DNA of 64,000 nucleotides from an uncultured Bacillota bacterium (GCA_934702375.1 CAKUYE010000002.1:144784-208783); one strand, 5' to 3'. Counted from the stretch's first letter, positions 41,767-50,907 are shown. Notes: generated from the sequence alone by a model not told the origin. A program made the numbers and translations.

Positions 41767-42237
41767 ATGGTAACGATTGAAATGGAAAACGGCAAAAAGA
41801 TCGTAATTGAATTGGATCCTTCTGCTGCTCCCGAAACAGTGAAAAATTTTGAAAAACTTGTTTCCGAAGGCTTTTACGATGGATTGATCTTCCATCGTGT
41901 CATCAGTGGTTTTATGATTCAGGGCGGCTGCCCCGATGGTACCGGTATGGGTGGCCCCGGCTATAACATCCATGGGGAATTTGCTCAGAACGGTTTTGCC
42001 AATCCTTTAAAGCACACCCGTGGTGTAATCTCCATGGCTCGGGCAATGGATCCCAATTCCGCCGGTTCTCAGTTCTTTATCATGCATGCCGATGCGCCCC
42101 ATCTTGACGGAGCTTATGCCGCTTTTGGTAAGGTCGTAGAAGGTATGGATGTTGTGGATGAGATTGCCGCAGTGGAAGTAAACCGCATGGATCGCCCTGT
42201 GGTCGATCAGGTGATGAAGAAAGTCACATTAAGCTAA
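41767..42237 (+). CDS. cyclophilin-type peptidyl-prolyl cis-trans isomerase
   Basis: A 156-residue single-domain cyclophilin without a signal peptide, so cytoplasmic. Active-site elements are FHRVISGFMIQGGCPDGTG, ISMARAMDPNSAGSQFFIMH and YAAFGKVVEGMDVVDEI. It catalyses Xaa-Pro isomerisation in folding proteins. It lies 20 nt after the CooC-like gene with GAGGTGAT as RBS and is followed by a terminator. Confidence 0.94.
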   Translation: MVTIEMENGKKIVIELDPSAAPETVKNFEKLVSEGFYDGLIFHRVISGFMIQGGCPDGTGMGGPGYNIHGEFAQNGFANPLKHTRGVISMARAMDPNSAGSQFFIMHADAPHLDGAYAAFGKVVEGMDVVDEIAAVEVNRMDRPVVDQVMKKVTLS

Positions 42238-42281
42238 GTTTTACTTCGTTGACAAATAAAGTCAATATTTTGACAAAAAGC

Positions 42282-42311
42282 AAGGCCGGAGTTTCTCCGG
42301 TCTTTACTTTT
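42282..42311 (+). terminator. terminator after the cyclophilin gene
   Basis: Stem GCCGGAG / CTCCGGT with a TTT loop (about 42285-42302), then TCTTTACTTTTT. Confidence 0.72.
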
Positions 42312-42339
42312 TCATATAAATCAGTTAGAATATCTCATT

Positions 42340-43254
42340 ATGAAAGAAATTCGTGATTGTTCTGAAAAAGATGAAATTGTTATTTCCGATTCCACAAGAC
42401 GTCGGGCGGAGTTGCTTTTTGCTGCGGTAGTAATTGCTCGGAGTACTTCGTTTTTGCTGACAAAAATCGGTCTGGACAGCTTTGATGTATTCACTATGCT
42501 TGCCATACGTTTCCTTGTCGCGTTCTTGTTCTTGGCAGTGGTATTTCATCGTCGCTTTCTTGGGATCCGTGGGAAAACGTTATGGTATGGGTTTCTTTTG
42601 GGTGCCATGCTCTTTGCAGTAATGACCGCGGAATTGCTGGGATTAAAGACGGTAAGTGCATCGGAAACTTCCCTGATTGAGAATATGGCCATCGTTTTTG
42701 TGCCCTTGTTTGAAGCCGTTCTGCTACATCGTCGGCCGAAACTGATGTCTATCGTGTGTGCCGTAACAGCTTTTATCGGTGTTGCTTTTCTTACCATGAA
42801 AAATGGCGGCAGCTTCTCGCTTTCTGTCGGTGAGATCTATTGCATTTTAGCGGCTTTGTGCTATTCTTCCCTTTTGATTCTTACAAACCGCCTGGCTCAA
42901 AAGGATGATCCGTTTATTTTAGGGATCTTACAAGTTGGCTTCCTGGGTATTTTAGCCTTGATTGCTGCGTTTCTTTTTGAAACACCTCATTTGCCTACGA
43001 CAGGAACGGATTGGGCCATTATTCTTTATTTGGCGCTGGTTTGTACTTGTTTTGGTTTTACTTTGCAGCCGGTGGCACAGCGGCATATGTCTTCGGAACG
43101 GGCCGGACTTCTCACTGCCCTGAATCCTGCTTTCGCTGCGATTTTAAGCATAATTTTCTTGAAGGAAATGTTGGGGGTCATGGGATTTATCGGAGCCGGT
43201 TTGATTTTGCTGGCCATTCTGTTGCCGTTTTTTGTAAAGAAAAAAGCGGAATAA
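42340..43254 (+). CDS. EamA-family (DMT) transporter
   Basis: A 304-residue drug/metabolite transporter with about ten membrane helices arranged as two EamA repeats. The first includes LDSFDVFTMLAIRFLVAFLFL, ASETSLIENMAIVFVPLFEAVLL and KLMSIVCAVTAFIGVAFL; the second includes LVCTCFGFTLQPVAQRHMSSERAGLLTALNPAFAAILS. An N-terminal polar extension of about 25 residues precedes helix 1. The substrate is unknown; such proteins export metabolites or amino acids. Confidence 0.87.
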   Translation: MKEIRDCSEKDEIVISDSTRRRAELLFAAVVIARSTSFLLTKIGLDSFDVFTMLAIRFLVAFLFLAVVFHRRFLGIRGKTLWYGFLLGAMLFAVMTAELLGLKTVSASETSLIENMAIVFVPLFEAVLLHRRPKLMSIVCAVTAFIGVAFLTMKNGGSFSLSVGEIYCILAALCYSSLLILTNRLAQKDDPFILGILQVGFLGILALIAAFLFETPHLPTTGTDWAIILYLALVCTCFGFTLQPVAQRHMSSERAGLLTALNPAFAAILSIIFLKEMLGVMGFIGAGLILLAILLPFFVKKKAE

Positions 43255-43280
43255 AATTGCATTCTTTTTCTCAGCGTGTA

Positions 43281-43316
43281 AAAAAATACGCCTGGCTCTG
43301 TTTGGAGTCAGGCGTT
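43281..43316 (-). terminator. terminator for the sirtuin gene
   Basis: Stem ACGCCTGGCTC / GAGTCAGGCGT (43288-43298 and 43305-43315) with one mismatch. Reading on the minus strand, the stem is followed by ATTTTTTAC, a T run supplied by the plus-strand A tract at 43281-43287. Confidence 0.75.
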
Positions 43317-43327
43317 CGCTTTATCAA

Positions 43328-44053
43328 CTATTTCATTTGAGAAAATACTTTGCCGATGCTGTCGTGGATAATCAAATCGGCTTTACTGTCGTAGGAGGTG
43401 CTGTCGCGATTGATGAGCACCAATTTATCACCGTGATAATAATTGATCAAACCGGCAGCAGGGTACACTACCAATGATGTTCCACCTACAATGAGCATAT
43501 CGGCATGGCGGATAGCATGGACTGCACCATTGATGACATCGTTATCCAATCCTTCTCCGTAAAGGACCACATCGGGTTTTACGACACTGCCGCATTTTTT
43601 ACAATATGGAATCCCGCCTTTATTTTCCAGAATCAATGATTCATCATAAAAGGCGCCGCATTTGGTACAGTAGTTGCGTTTTACCGAGCCGTGCAGCTCA
43701 AATACATTTTTGCTGCCGGCCATTTGATGGAGACCGTCAATGTTTTGCGTAACAATGGCTTTGAGTTTGCCTTTCTTTTCCCATTGGGCTAACTTTATGT
43801 GGGCCGGATTTGGCTTTGCATCAGGATAGATCATCGTGATATAAAAATCAAAGAAATCATAGGTGTGCTCTTCGTAAAATTCATGGGAGAGCATGATTTC
43901 CGGCGGATAGCGAAATTGTTTTTGCTGATAAACACCGTTGTCACTGCGAAAATCCGGGATTTTGCTTTCCGTAGAGACTCCTGCGCCGCCGAAAAATACG
44001 ATATTTTCACTGGTATCCAGCATTTCCTGGAGTTTCATTAACTTTTCATCCAT
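43328..44053 (-). CDS. cobB: NAD-dependent protein deacylase (sirtuin)
   Basis: A 241-residue class M/U-type bacterial sirtuin. It has the NAD-binding GAGVSTESKIPDFRS, TQNIDGLHQ, catalytic-His FELHGSVK, and a zinc ribbon CTKC...CKKC. VVLYGEGL, VGGTSLVVYPAA and LINRDST complete the fold. It removes acyl groups from lysine side chains. It is divergent from the ECF sigma operon, with its own promoter. Confidence 0.95.
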   Translation of the reverse strand: MDEKLMKLQEMLDTSENIVFFGGAGVSTESKIPDFRSDNGVYQQKQFRYPPEIMLSHEFYEEHTYDFFDFYITMIYPDAKPNPAHIKLAQWEKKGKLKAIVTQNIDGLHQMAGSKNVFELHGSVKRNYCTKCGAFYDESLILENKGGIPYCKKCGSVVKPDVVLYGEGLDNDVINGAVHAIRHADMLIVGGTSLVVYPAAGLINYYHGDKLVLINRDSTSYDSKADLIIHDSIGKVFSQMK

Positions 44054-44093
44054 GGTTTATACCTCGTTTTCTTTATCGGTTTTCCATGATTTC

Positions 44094-44122
44094 ATTATAC
44101 CGCGATTATTTTGTGTTGACAA
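44094..44122 (-). promoter_or_regulatory. promoter of the sirtuin gene
   Basis: On the minus strand: TTGTCA (44122-44117), 17-nt spacer, TATAAT (44099-44094). Confidence 0.75.
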
Positions 44123-44236
44123 GGAGGTAAAAAAGCTGAAAAGAAATGAACCGTTTTCCTTTGAAATGCATCTATATAGTGTAAGACAAAAAAGTAACGT
44201 TACCGATTGTCAGGAAGAATAAAAGAGGCGAAAGAA

Positions 44237-44746
44237 ATGGATCAGAATCAGTTTGCATCATTGGTGCTTGAAGCAGAACCAACGATATATCGGGTAGCGA
44301 AGTCGATCCTTCATCGGGAAGCCGATGTAGAAGATGCTGCTCAAGAAGCGATTTTAAAAGCATATCAAAAACGTAATAGTTTAAAGGATATCCATGCTTT
44401 TCGTCCCTGGTTGACAAAGATTGTGATCAACGAATGTTACGGTCTGATACGTAAGGGCAAGGATACGTTACCCATGGAAGAAGGATTAGAATTTCCTGCG
44501 GAAGAAAAGGAGTCTTATACCGATCTTTATGAAGCACTGCGGCATTTACCACCAAAGATTCGCATTGTCATTGTTCTGTATTATATCGAAGGATACTCCG
44601 TTACGGAGATTCATTCGATATTGAAGATCCCGACGGGAACGGTCAAAAGTCGCCTTTCGAAAGGCAGGAAATTATTGAAAATTGATTTGGAGAATAAAGG
44701 AGACGAGGAATATGAAAAAAAATCAATGGCAAAACGTTTTTCCTGA
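44237..44746 (+). CDS. ECF-family RNA polymerase sigma factor
   Basis: About 169 residues with only regions 2 and 4. Region 2 is YRVAKSILHREADVEDAAQEAILKAYQ; region 4 is LPPKIRIVIVLYYIEGYSVTEIHSIL with the helix-turn-helix and KIPTGTVKSRLSKGRKLLK. The ATG at 44237 has AGAGG upstream; the longer in-frame start lacks support. Its 3' end overlaps by 35 nt the gene of a single-pass membrane protein, the usual position of an anti-sigma factor. Confidence 0.93.
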   Translation: MDQNQFASLVLEAEPTIYRVAKSILHREADVEDAAQEAILKAYQKRNSLKDIHAFRPWLTKIVINECYGLIRKGKDTLPMEEGLEFPAEEKESYTDLYEALRHLPPKIRIVIVLYYIEGYSVTEIHSILKIPTGTVKSRLSKGRKLLKIDLENKGDEEYEKKSMAKRFS

Positions 44747-45464
44747 GCCCAGTGAAAAATTTCATCAGCGGGTGGCTGCAACATTAAACAGCCTTCCGCC
44801 GGAAAAGGAGAAAATGACCATGAAAATAAAGAAAAGATTTCTTGTACCTGTTTTGGCTTTGATGGCAACGTTAGCACTGGGAACCGGGCTTTTGGCAACG
44901 GGAACGTTATCCAGTTTGGTTATGTCCAGCCGTGAAAAACCGGATTATACCGAAGTTCCCGGTGCAGAAGAATTGGCGGAAAAGCTTGATTTTATACCGG
45001 TTGTTTTGGATGAATTTGCCAATGGCTATCAATTTGAGGATGCAAGCATTGTAAAGGAAAAAGCCCTTGATGAACAGGGTAATGTTTTAGGAAAAACAAA
45101 GAGTCTTCAATGCGATTATGTAAAGGGAAATGACGAGCTGATTTTTTCTGCAAATCATTGGGATATGACAAAGAATGACACCGAAGGGGATGTGGTTGCC
45201 ACAGTAAACGGCATTAACCTCCGTTACACCAGTGTGATCTCGAAATACGTTGGTGAAAACTACGTTAAGACGGAACAGGATAAGGCTGATGAAGCCGCCG
45301 GGAAGGTGATCTTTAACGAAGGCGATGGCAAAACCACCGGAAGCAGCCAACTTCAGGGATTAAGTTGGGCAATGGACGGCATTACCTATCATTTTACCGC
45401 CATTGATTCCAATCTTACCGCTGATGATCTTGTCGCGATGGCAACGGAGCTGATCCAAAATTGA
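44712..45464 (+). CDS. membrane-anchored partner of the ECF sigma factor (putative anti-sigma/sensor)
   Basis: A 250-residue protein with a short cytoplasmic part (1 to about 38), one membrane helix (FLVPVLALMATLALGTGLLATG) and an extracellular domain of about 185 residues ending in SWAMDGITYHFTAIDSNLTADDLVAMATELI. The end resembles the DUF4367-type domains found in sigma-linked membrane proteins. No zinc-binding ZAS motif (HxxxCxxC) is seen, so anti-sigma action rests on context: overlap with the sigma gene and topology. GAGGAAT precedes the ATG. Confidence 0.72.
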   Translation: MKKNQWQNVFPEPSEKFHQRVAATLNSLPPEKEKMTMKIKKRFLVPVLALMATLALGTGLLATGTLSSLVMSSREKPDYTEVPGAEELAEKLDFIPVVLDEFANGYQFEDASIVKEKALDEQGNVLGKTKSLQCDYVKGNDELIFSANHWDMTKNDTEGDVVATVNGINLRYTSVISKYVGENYVKTEQDKADEAAGKVIFNEGDGKTTGSSQLQGLSWAMDGITYHFTAIDSNLTADDLVAMATELIQN

Positions 45465-45551
45465 AGGCGGTATCTTTGGAAATGGATTTATAAAATCATA
45501 CTTCTGAAATAGAATCATATACTGCCTGATCCTTTGGGACAAAACCAAATT

Positions 45552-45584
45552 GAGAGCCGGTACCGAGACCGGCTCTCTTTTTCG
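45552..45584 (+). terminator. terminator after the sigma/membrane-protein operon
   Basis: Perfect 10-bp stem GAGAGCCGGT / ACCGGCTCTC (45552-45561 and 45568-45577) with a 6-nt loop, followed by TTTTT. Confidence 0.92.
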
Positions 45585-45620
45585 TCCATACGTTGTTTTG
45601 GAAAGAAGGAGATGAGGTTT

Positions 45621-46166
45621 TTAATCTTCATCATTTGTATCGCAAAAATAGTCCTCCTCATCGTCATCATCGTCATAGTCATCACCAAAGGCATCATCCC
45701 AGTCGGTGAATCCATCCGGATCATAGATATTTAAAAATTCATCCATCTGCCAATCCGGACCGGAAAGCAAAAAAGAGGATAAAGCTTCTTCCAGCTCCAT
45801 GCGATCCAAATTTCGTATGCACTCCATAATTCTCTCTTCTCGGTACTCCTGTATCTCTTCGGCCTGTTGCCAAAGGGCTTCCATTTCTCGGATGTATTCT
45901 TCTGCTTCCTCCGGAAAGACTGTAAAATACAATGCTACGATGTGCTTGCATATGATACGGCGTCCTTCGGCATGAGGGCAATTACAATGGCTTTTTCTTG
46001 GATGTGCAATATTGACCTCTACCTCGTATTCGGAGTGGTTGCTTCCGGAAACGGTGCCGCAATAGCAATTTTCATCCTTTTGTGAGAAGGAAAGGACTTT
46101 TTGATCTATAAAATATTGGTATCCTCTGTCAAGAGACTTTCCGCTGGCAAGTGATAAAATCCCCAT
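45621..46166 (-). CDS. SWIM zinc-finger protein
   Basis: A 181-residue protein with a SWIM motif C61-x-C63-x9-C73-x-H75 (HCNCPHAEGRRIICKH) after an N-terminal domain that includes GYQYFIDQKVLSF. A coiled, Glu-rich middle and a strongly acidic tail (DDYDDDDDEED) follow. SWIM domains bind DNA or proteins; the role here is unknown. ATG 46166 is preferred: AGGAG lies 13 nt upstream and the longer open frame runs through the promoter region. Confidence 0.82.
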   Translation of the reverse strand: MGILSLASGKSLDRGYQYFIDQKVLSFSQKDENCYCGTVSGSNHSEYEVEVNIAHPRKSHCNCPHAEGRRIICKHIVALYFTVFPEEAEEYIREMEALWQQAEEIQEYREERIMECIRNLDRMELEEALSSFLLSGPDWQMDEFLNIYDPDGFTDWDDAFGDDYDDDDDEEDYFCDTNDED

Positions 46167-46209
46167 AATTTGAAATATACTCCTTTTGCTTATGTAAAAA
46201 ACTAATACT

Positions 46210-46238
46210 ATTGTACTGTAGTAGGAATGATTCGTCAA
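46210..46238 (-). promoter_or_regulatory. promoter of the SWIM protein gene
   Basis: On the minus strand: TTGACG (46238-46233), 17-nt spacer, TACAAT (46215-46210). Confidence 0.72.
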
Positions 46239-46330
46239 TGGCGATGGGAATGGAAATAATTCATCGATTCGACAAGATTTGACCTTTGCCGCATATAGTA
46301 AAATAAAGTGTCTTTTTTGGAGATGATCCC

Positions 46331-47032
46331 TTGATTCTGTTATTAAGAGGTATCCGTCGTTTGCAGGTTTATTGTTTTTGCGGCTACATTGGCAACCGCT
46401 TTTTCCCAAAGCCCCTTACCGCTGCAGAAGAACGTCAGCATTTGGAAAGTATGGCCCAAGGTGATCAGAACAGCCGTAATGTTCTGATTGAAAGGAATTT
46501 GCGCCTGGTGGCCCATATTTGCAAAAAATATGAGCAGTGCTCCATTGATAAGGATGATTTGATCTCCATTGGAACGATCGGCCTGATCAAAGCTATCGAT
46601 TCCTTTTCTCCGGATCGCAATGTTCGCCTTGCGACCTACGCTGCCAGATGTATTGATAATGAAATCCTTATGGCGATTCGGGCGGGGAAAAATCTTGGTC
46701 AGGAAATGTCCCTTTATGAGCCTTTGGGGCAGGATAAAGAGGGCAATGAAGTCAGTTTGTTGGATATTTTGGAAAGCGAAGGTCTCAATATTGATGATGC
46801 CGTTGGTTTAAAAGAAAATATTCTATTGCTATTGGAAACGATGAATAGAGTTTTGACGCCGAGGGAAAAAGAGGTTTTAATTTTACGTTTTGGTCTTGGT
46901 GGTGAAAAGGAGCTTCCGCAACGATTAATTGCTGAGCGTTTGGGAATCAGCCGCTCTTATGTATCGCGTATTCAAAAAACCGCAGTGACAAAATTAACAA
47001 AAGCTTTTGATGAAAAAGGCTATGCGGAATAA
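46331..47032 (+). CDS. sigK: sporulation sigma factor SigK
   Basis: A 233-residue sigma-70 factor of the SigK/SigE type. It has a short N-terminal hydrophobic pro-like segment (VYCFCGYIGNRFFPKPL), then ARNVLIERNLRLVAHI-like region 2 (here SRNVLIERNLRLVAHICKKYE), DLISIGTIGLIKAIDSF, RLATYAARCIDNEILM and a C-terminal region 4 helix-turn-helix (LGISRSYVSRIQK). The gene is intact, not split by a skin-type element. It starts with TTG 46331; GGAG lies 9 nt upstream. Late mother-cell factor, consistent with the dpaAB genes at 15 kb. Confidence 0.92.
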   Translation: MILLLRGIRRLQVYCFCGYIGNRFFPKPLTAAEERQHLESMAQGDQNSRNVLIERNLRLVAHICKKYEQCSIDKDDLISIGTIGLIKAIDSFSPDRNVRLATYAARCIDNEILMAIRAGKNLGQEMSLYEPLGQDKEGNEVSLLDILESEGLNIDDAVGLKENILLLLETMNRVLTPREKEVLILRFGLGGEKELPQRLIAERLGISRSYVSRIQKTAVTKLTKAFDEKGYAE

Positions 47033-47035
47033 GTG

Positions 47036-47064
47036 TTGCGCTCCTGTCGGAAATTTAGTATAAT
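47036..47064 (+). promoter_or_regulatory. promoter of yqeG
   Basis: TTGCGC (47036-47041), 17-nt spacer, TATAAT (47059-47064). Confidence 0.7.
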
Positions 47065-47103
47065 ATAAAAATACAAATCAATTAGAAAGTACAGGATAAA
47101 AAA

Positions 47104-47598
47104 ATGAGTATCTTTCGACCGGATTATCTAGCCGATGATCTTTATACCTTGCCCCTGGATCTCTTGGAGGAAAAGGGCATTACGAACCTGCTTTTTGATG
47201 TAGATAACACCATCGTGCCCTATAATTCTCAGGAAATTCCCGCAGCAACCGTGGCATGGTTTCATGATGTGACGGCAAGAGGCTTTCACTGCTGCATTTT
47301 ATCTAATAATACCGATGAACGGGTAGCCCCTGTTGCGGAAAAATTGGGAATCGATTTTATCGCCCACGCGAAAAAACCGTTGCAAAACGGTGCGAAACGG
47401 GCATTGGCTCTGTTTCAGGCTCCAAAGGAGCGTATTGCCCTCATTGGCGATCAACTCTTGACGGATATGGCCTGCGGCAATCGCGCCGGTTTTACGACGA
47501 TTGTGGTAAAGCCCATCAATCCAAATGAACTTTGGATCACGAAATGGCACCGAAATTATGAAAAAATCCTTTATCGCCTGATGAAGATCAAGCGATAG
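47104..47598 (+). CDS. yqeG: YqeG-family HAD phosphatase
   Basis: A 164-residue HAD subfamily IIIA protein. Nucleophile motif LLFDVDNTIVPY, motif II LSNNTDER, KKPLQNGAKRAL (Lys) and IGDQLLTDMACGNRAG (motif III/IV) match YqeG; relatives include mitochondrial Gep4 phosphatidylglycerophosphatases. The substrate in bacteria is not settled. It is followed by shikimate kinase; in B. subtilis yqeG lies next to aroE, another shikimate gene. Confidence 0.9.
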   Translation: MSIFRPDYLADDLYTLPLDLLEEKGITNLLFDVDNTIVPYNSQEIPAATVAWFHDVTARGFHCCILSNNTDERVAPVAEKLGIDFIAHAKKPLQNGAKRALALFQAPKERIALIGDQLLTDMACGNRAGFTTIVVKPINPNELWITKWHRNYEKILYRLMKIKR

Positions 47599-47700
47599 GT
47601 ATTTCCAACCTGTTTTTGCATATACTGAAGGAAGATAAGTAAGTTTGACGCGAGTTTTGAAACGGATTGATTCCGCAGATTATGAAAAGCAGGTGAAATC

Positions 47701-48207
47701 ATGAAAAATATTGTATTGATCGGATTCATGGGCAGCGGTAAAACTTCTATGGGAAGATTTTTAAGCCGCGAACTGGATTATGAGTTTTTTGATACCGATA
47801 AAGAAATGGAAAATGTAACCGGTCTGAAAGTAAATCAGATCATGAAAAAATACGGTAAAATCCGCTTTGCTTCGGAAGAGCGGTTGATCATGAAAAAGCT
47901 GGCGGCAATGGATCATACCATCATCGCCACCGGCGGCAGCTTTATCGACAATGAAGAAAACGTAAATGCACTGAAGGATCGCAGTATTTTTGTATTTCTC
48001 GATGTAGAGGATGATGTCATCATTGACCGTTTAAAACGACGGAAGATCCGTCCTTTTACGGAAAAGGGCAGCCTTAATGAGCTGGTGCCGAAAATCTACG
48101 GTCAGCGTCGCCCCATTTATGAAAAATACGCGGATATTACGGTAAATACTACGGAAATGACAATGGAGGAAACAGCCCAGGAGATTATGAAGCGGCTGCA
48201 AGCGTAA
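47701..48207 (+). CDS. aroK: shikimate kinase
   Basis: A 168-residue P-loop kinase. Walker A is IGFMGSGKTSMGR, FFDTDKEME carries the shikimate-binding Asp, ATGGSFIDNEEN is the conserved Gly-Gly motif and RRPIYEKYADI the lid region. The usual FRxxE is RFASEE. It phosphorylates shikimate in aromatic amino-acid synthesis. AGGTGAAATC precedes the ATG. It ends 1 nt before tldD. Confidence 0.92.
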   Translation: MKNIVLIGFMGSGKTSMGRFLSRELDYEFFDTDKEMENVTGLKVNQIMKKYGKIRFASEERLIMKKLAAMDHTIIATGGSFIDNEENVNALKDRSIFVFLDVEDDVIIDRLKRRKIRPFTEKGSLNELVPKIYGQRRPIYEKYADITVNTTEMTMEETAQEIMKRLQA

Positions 48208-48208
48208 A

Positions 48209-49576
48209 ATGTATCCAGAAGAAGACATTCGAAAAATATTGAATACCGCCGTAGCCCACGGCGGAGATTTTGCTGATCTGTATGTTTCCCGGAGCTATAC
48301 CGGGTCTATATCGGCTGAGGAGAAGAAAATACACCGTTTTTATCGGGGTTTTGACGAAGGGGCAGGGATTCGTGTAATGAAGGGGGATTTTTCCGCCTAT
48401 TTTTATACCAATGACGTTTCTCTGCCTTCTTTGCTGGCATTGGCAGCGAGGGCCGGAGAGAGTATCGGCAGTGATGCCTGCTGTGAACCCTTTGGCTGGC
48501 AGCAACGGGAATTTTTGGAAAATGATCACGAAGCCTTTGATTTGGAGCGGATCGGCGAAATCATTCGTTTCGTCAATAATGAGGCGTGGCAGATATCCGA
48601 TAAGATACAGCAGATTTCCATTGCTTACGGTGATAACCGTAAGGATATATTGATGGCTTCGACTGCAGGGACTCTTGTGCGTCAGCAGGGGATGCGGAAG
48701 CGTTTCTTTGTTCAAATCATTGCAGCAGAAAAGGGTGATCTGCAAACGGCCATAGAAACTTTGGGTGATACCGAGGAAGTTTTTTCCTGGACCGAAGAAA
48801 AACTGATGCAGAAAGTAAATGCGGCGGCTCAAAGAGCCTTGCGCCAGCTTTCGGCTAAGGAAGCACCGGCGGGCACGATGCCGGTAGTGATGTCCTCCGA
48901 GGCCGGCGGCACTATGGTGCACGAAGCCTGCGGCCATGGTTTGGAAGGGGATTCCGTATCTAAAGGCCTTTCTGTTTATAAAGATCAAAAAGGGAAGCTT
49001 GTGGCTTCGGAAAAGATTACAGTAATCGATGATGCCACATTGCCTCATCATTACGGTTCTTTCGCCTTCGATGACGAAGGACAGAAAGGCCGCCGCAATG
49101 TACTCATAGAAAACGGTATATTGAAAGACTATATGTATGATATCCGCTCTGCCCGCAGAGTCGGTACCGCTTCCACCGGCAATGGTCGGCGGGAGAGCTA
49201 TTGCTATGCGCCCCAGGTGCGGATGAGCAACACTTTTATTTCTCCGGGGCAAGATGACCCGGCCTCGGTGATTGCCGATATTAAAAAAGGCTTTTTCGTT
49301 AAGAAAATGGGTGGTGGCCAGGTAAATACCATCAGCGGTGATTTTGTTTTTGAAGTCAGCGAAGGTTATCTGATCGAGAACGGCGAGTTAACCGATGCCG
49401 TAAAAAATGCTTCCCTTATCGGTAATGGCCCAAAAACATTATCCTCGGTATTTGCCGTTGGCAATGACCTTGGTTTTGCCATCGGTACCTGTGGCAAAGG
49501 CGGACAATCAGTGCCTGTTGGCGATGCTCAGCCCACCATTGGTATTTCAGAATTAGTTGTGGGAGGTAAGGGATGA
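48209..49576 (+). CDS. tldD: metalloprotease TldD
   Basis: A 455-residue TldD with the zinc-binding HExxxH motif in GTMVHEACGHGLEGD and the C-terminal ISGDFVFEVSEGYLIENGE. With TldE/PmbA, encoded next, it forms a heterodimeric peptidase that degrades unfolded peptides and matures some RiPPs and antitoxins. The next gene overlaps its TGA by 4 nt. No separate peptide precursor was recognised nearby. Confidence 0.95.
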   Translation: MYPEEDIRKILNTAVAHGGDFADLYVSRSYTGSISAEEKKIHRFYRGFDEGAGIRVMKGDFSAYFYTNDVSLPSLLALAARAGESIGSDACCEPFGWQQREFLENDHEAFDLERIGEIIRFVNNEAWQISDKIQQISIAYGDNRKDILMASTAGTLVRQQGMRKRFFVQIIAAEKGDLQTAIETLGDTEEVFSWTEEKLMQKVNAAAQRALRQLSAKEAPAGTMPVVMSSEAGGTMVHEACGHGLEGDSVSKGLSVYKDQKGKLVASEKITVIDDATLPHHYGSFAFDDEGQKGRRNVLIENGILKDYMYDIRSARRVGTASTGNGRRESYCYAPQVRMSNTFISPGQDDPASVIADIKKGFFVKKMGGGQVNTISGDFVFEVSEGYLIENGELTDAVKNASLIGNGPKTLSSVFAVGNDLGFAIGTCGKGGQSVPVGDAQPTIGISELVVGGKG

Positions 49577-50907
49577 TGAAAGAAAAAGAAATCGCAAAAG
49601 AAGCCATTGCTTATGCCGAAAAATGCGGCGCAGATCAATGCGAGATTTACTACCATCGTCATAGCTCCTCCTCTCTGCAGATGCGGGATGGCGTTTTATC
49701 CGACGATTCCGCTGCCGATCGCAGCGGTTATTCCGTGCGGCTGCTGAAAAACGGCGTTCCCGGCTTTAGCTACGGCACCGCCTTGGAAAAAGATTTTCTT
49801 CATCGTTCCATCGATGACGCTTTACTTTCCTGTGATTTTTTAGAACCTGACGAGGACGTTTCCTTTACTCCGCCCGGCAGCCATTATCCCGAGGTTGACA
49901 CCGTTTCTGCGATTCCGGTTCTTAGCTTTGACCGCAAAAAAGCTTATTTGCAGGAAATGATCGCGGCAGCTAAAATCGATCCGCGCATTACCAGAGTAGA
50001 GCGTGTCGGCCTTTCTCAGGTGGAATCGGAAACTTTTTTGTTCAACTCCCTTGGCTTGGAGCTTCATCGCCAAATGGCAATGATCTCCGCGGCAACAACC
50101 GTTGTTGCCGTGGAAAATGAGGATGAACAGCTTGCCGGAGAGTTTGAGCTTGGCAGCAGTTACGATACCATTGATTTTGCCACCATCGGTAAAAAAGCTG
50201 CGGAAAACGGATTGGACAAGCTCGGCGCCGGGCCGATCGAGACGGCGGAACTGCCGGTGATATTTACTCCCGATGCTGTTCTGGATCTTTTGGGCTTGCT
50301 TTTACCTTCCTTCATGGGCGATCAAGTAGAAAAGGGTACTTCCTCGCTAAAAGGACGATTGGGTGAGACCATTGCCGTCGAGGATTTTTCCCTATATGAC
50401 GATGCGCTGCTTCCCGGCAGTGTTACAAAAATTCCCTTTGATGACGAAGGTCGTCCCTGCGGCCGTCATTGCCTGGTCGAAAACGGTGTAGCCCATAGTT
50501 TTTTGTATGATAATCGTTATGCTTCCCGGGCTCATACCGTCAGCACCGGTAATGGCTTTTGCGGCAGTCATAAAGGTATGCCCGGAGTCGGCACCACCAA
50601 TGTATCTTTGGCAAAAGGGAATACCGATCCGGAAAAAATGATTTCCGGTTTAACCCGAGGTGTGGTGATCAAGGACCTCATGGGGCTGCACATGGCAGAT
50701 CCTGTCAGCGGCGATTTTTCTCTGGGTGCCGTAGGCAAGCTCATCGAAAACGGTGAGATCACCACCGGTGTTCGCGGCGTGATGGTTGCCGGTAACCTTT
50801 TTACCATGCTGAAAGATATTGCCGCCATCGGCAGTGACTACAAGTTGATTTATGGCAATGGTGCGTCTTCTTTTCTTGTAAAATCTTTAAAAATCAGTGG
50901 AAAATAA
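49573..50907 (+). CDS. pmbA: TldE/PmbA metalloprotease partner
   Basis: A 444-residue TldE/PmbA. It shares the TldD fold (SGYSVRLLKNGVPGFSYGT, GTTNVSLAKGNT, DPVSGDFSLGAVGKLIENGE) but lacks the zinc HExxxH, as expected for the partner subunit. GGGAGG lies before tandem ATGs overlapping the tldD stop (ATGATGA), so expression is coupled. Confidence 0.95.
   Translation: MMKEKEIAKEAIAYAEKCGADQCEIYYHRHSSSSLQMRDGVLSDDSAADRSGYSVRLLKNGVPGFSYGTALEKDFLHRSIDDALLSCDFLEPDEDVSFTPPGSHYPEVDTVSAIPVLSFDRKKAYLQEMIAAAKIDPRITRVERVGLSQVESETFLFNSLGLELHRQMAMISAATTVVAVENEDEQLAGEFELGSSYDTIDFATIGKKAAENGLDKLGAGPIETAELPVIFTPDAVLDLLGLLLPSFMGDQVEKGTSSLKGRLGETIAVEDFSLYDDALLPGSVTKIPFDDEGRPCGRHCLVENGVAHSFLYDNRYASRAHTVSTGNGFCGSHKGMPGVGTTNVSLAKGNTDPEKMISGLTRGVVIKDLMGLHMADPVSGDFSLGAVGKLIENGEITTGVRGVMVAGNLFTMLKDIAAIGSDYKLIYGNGASSFLVKSLKISGK

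Noticed and set aside
44100..44236. TTGACA at 44116 and other hexamers as the ECF sigma operon promoter.
   Set aside because: No -10 element at proper spacing, and no convincing ECF-type pair.
46285..46330. A sigma-E-like promoter before sigK (GCATATAGT resembles a -10).
   Set aside because: No matching -35 element at the required distance was found.
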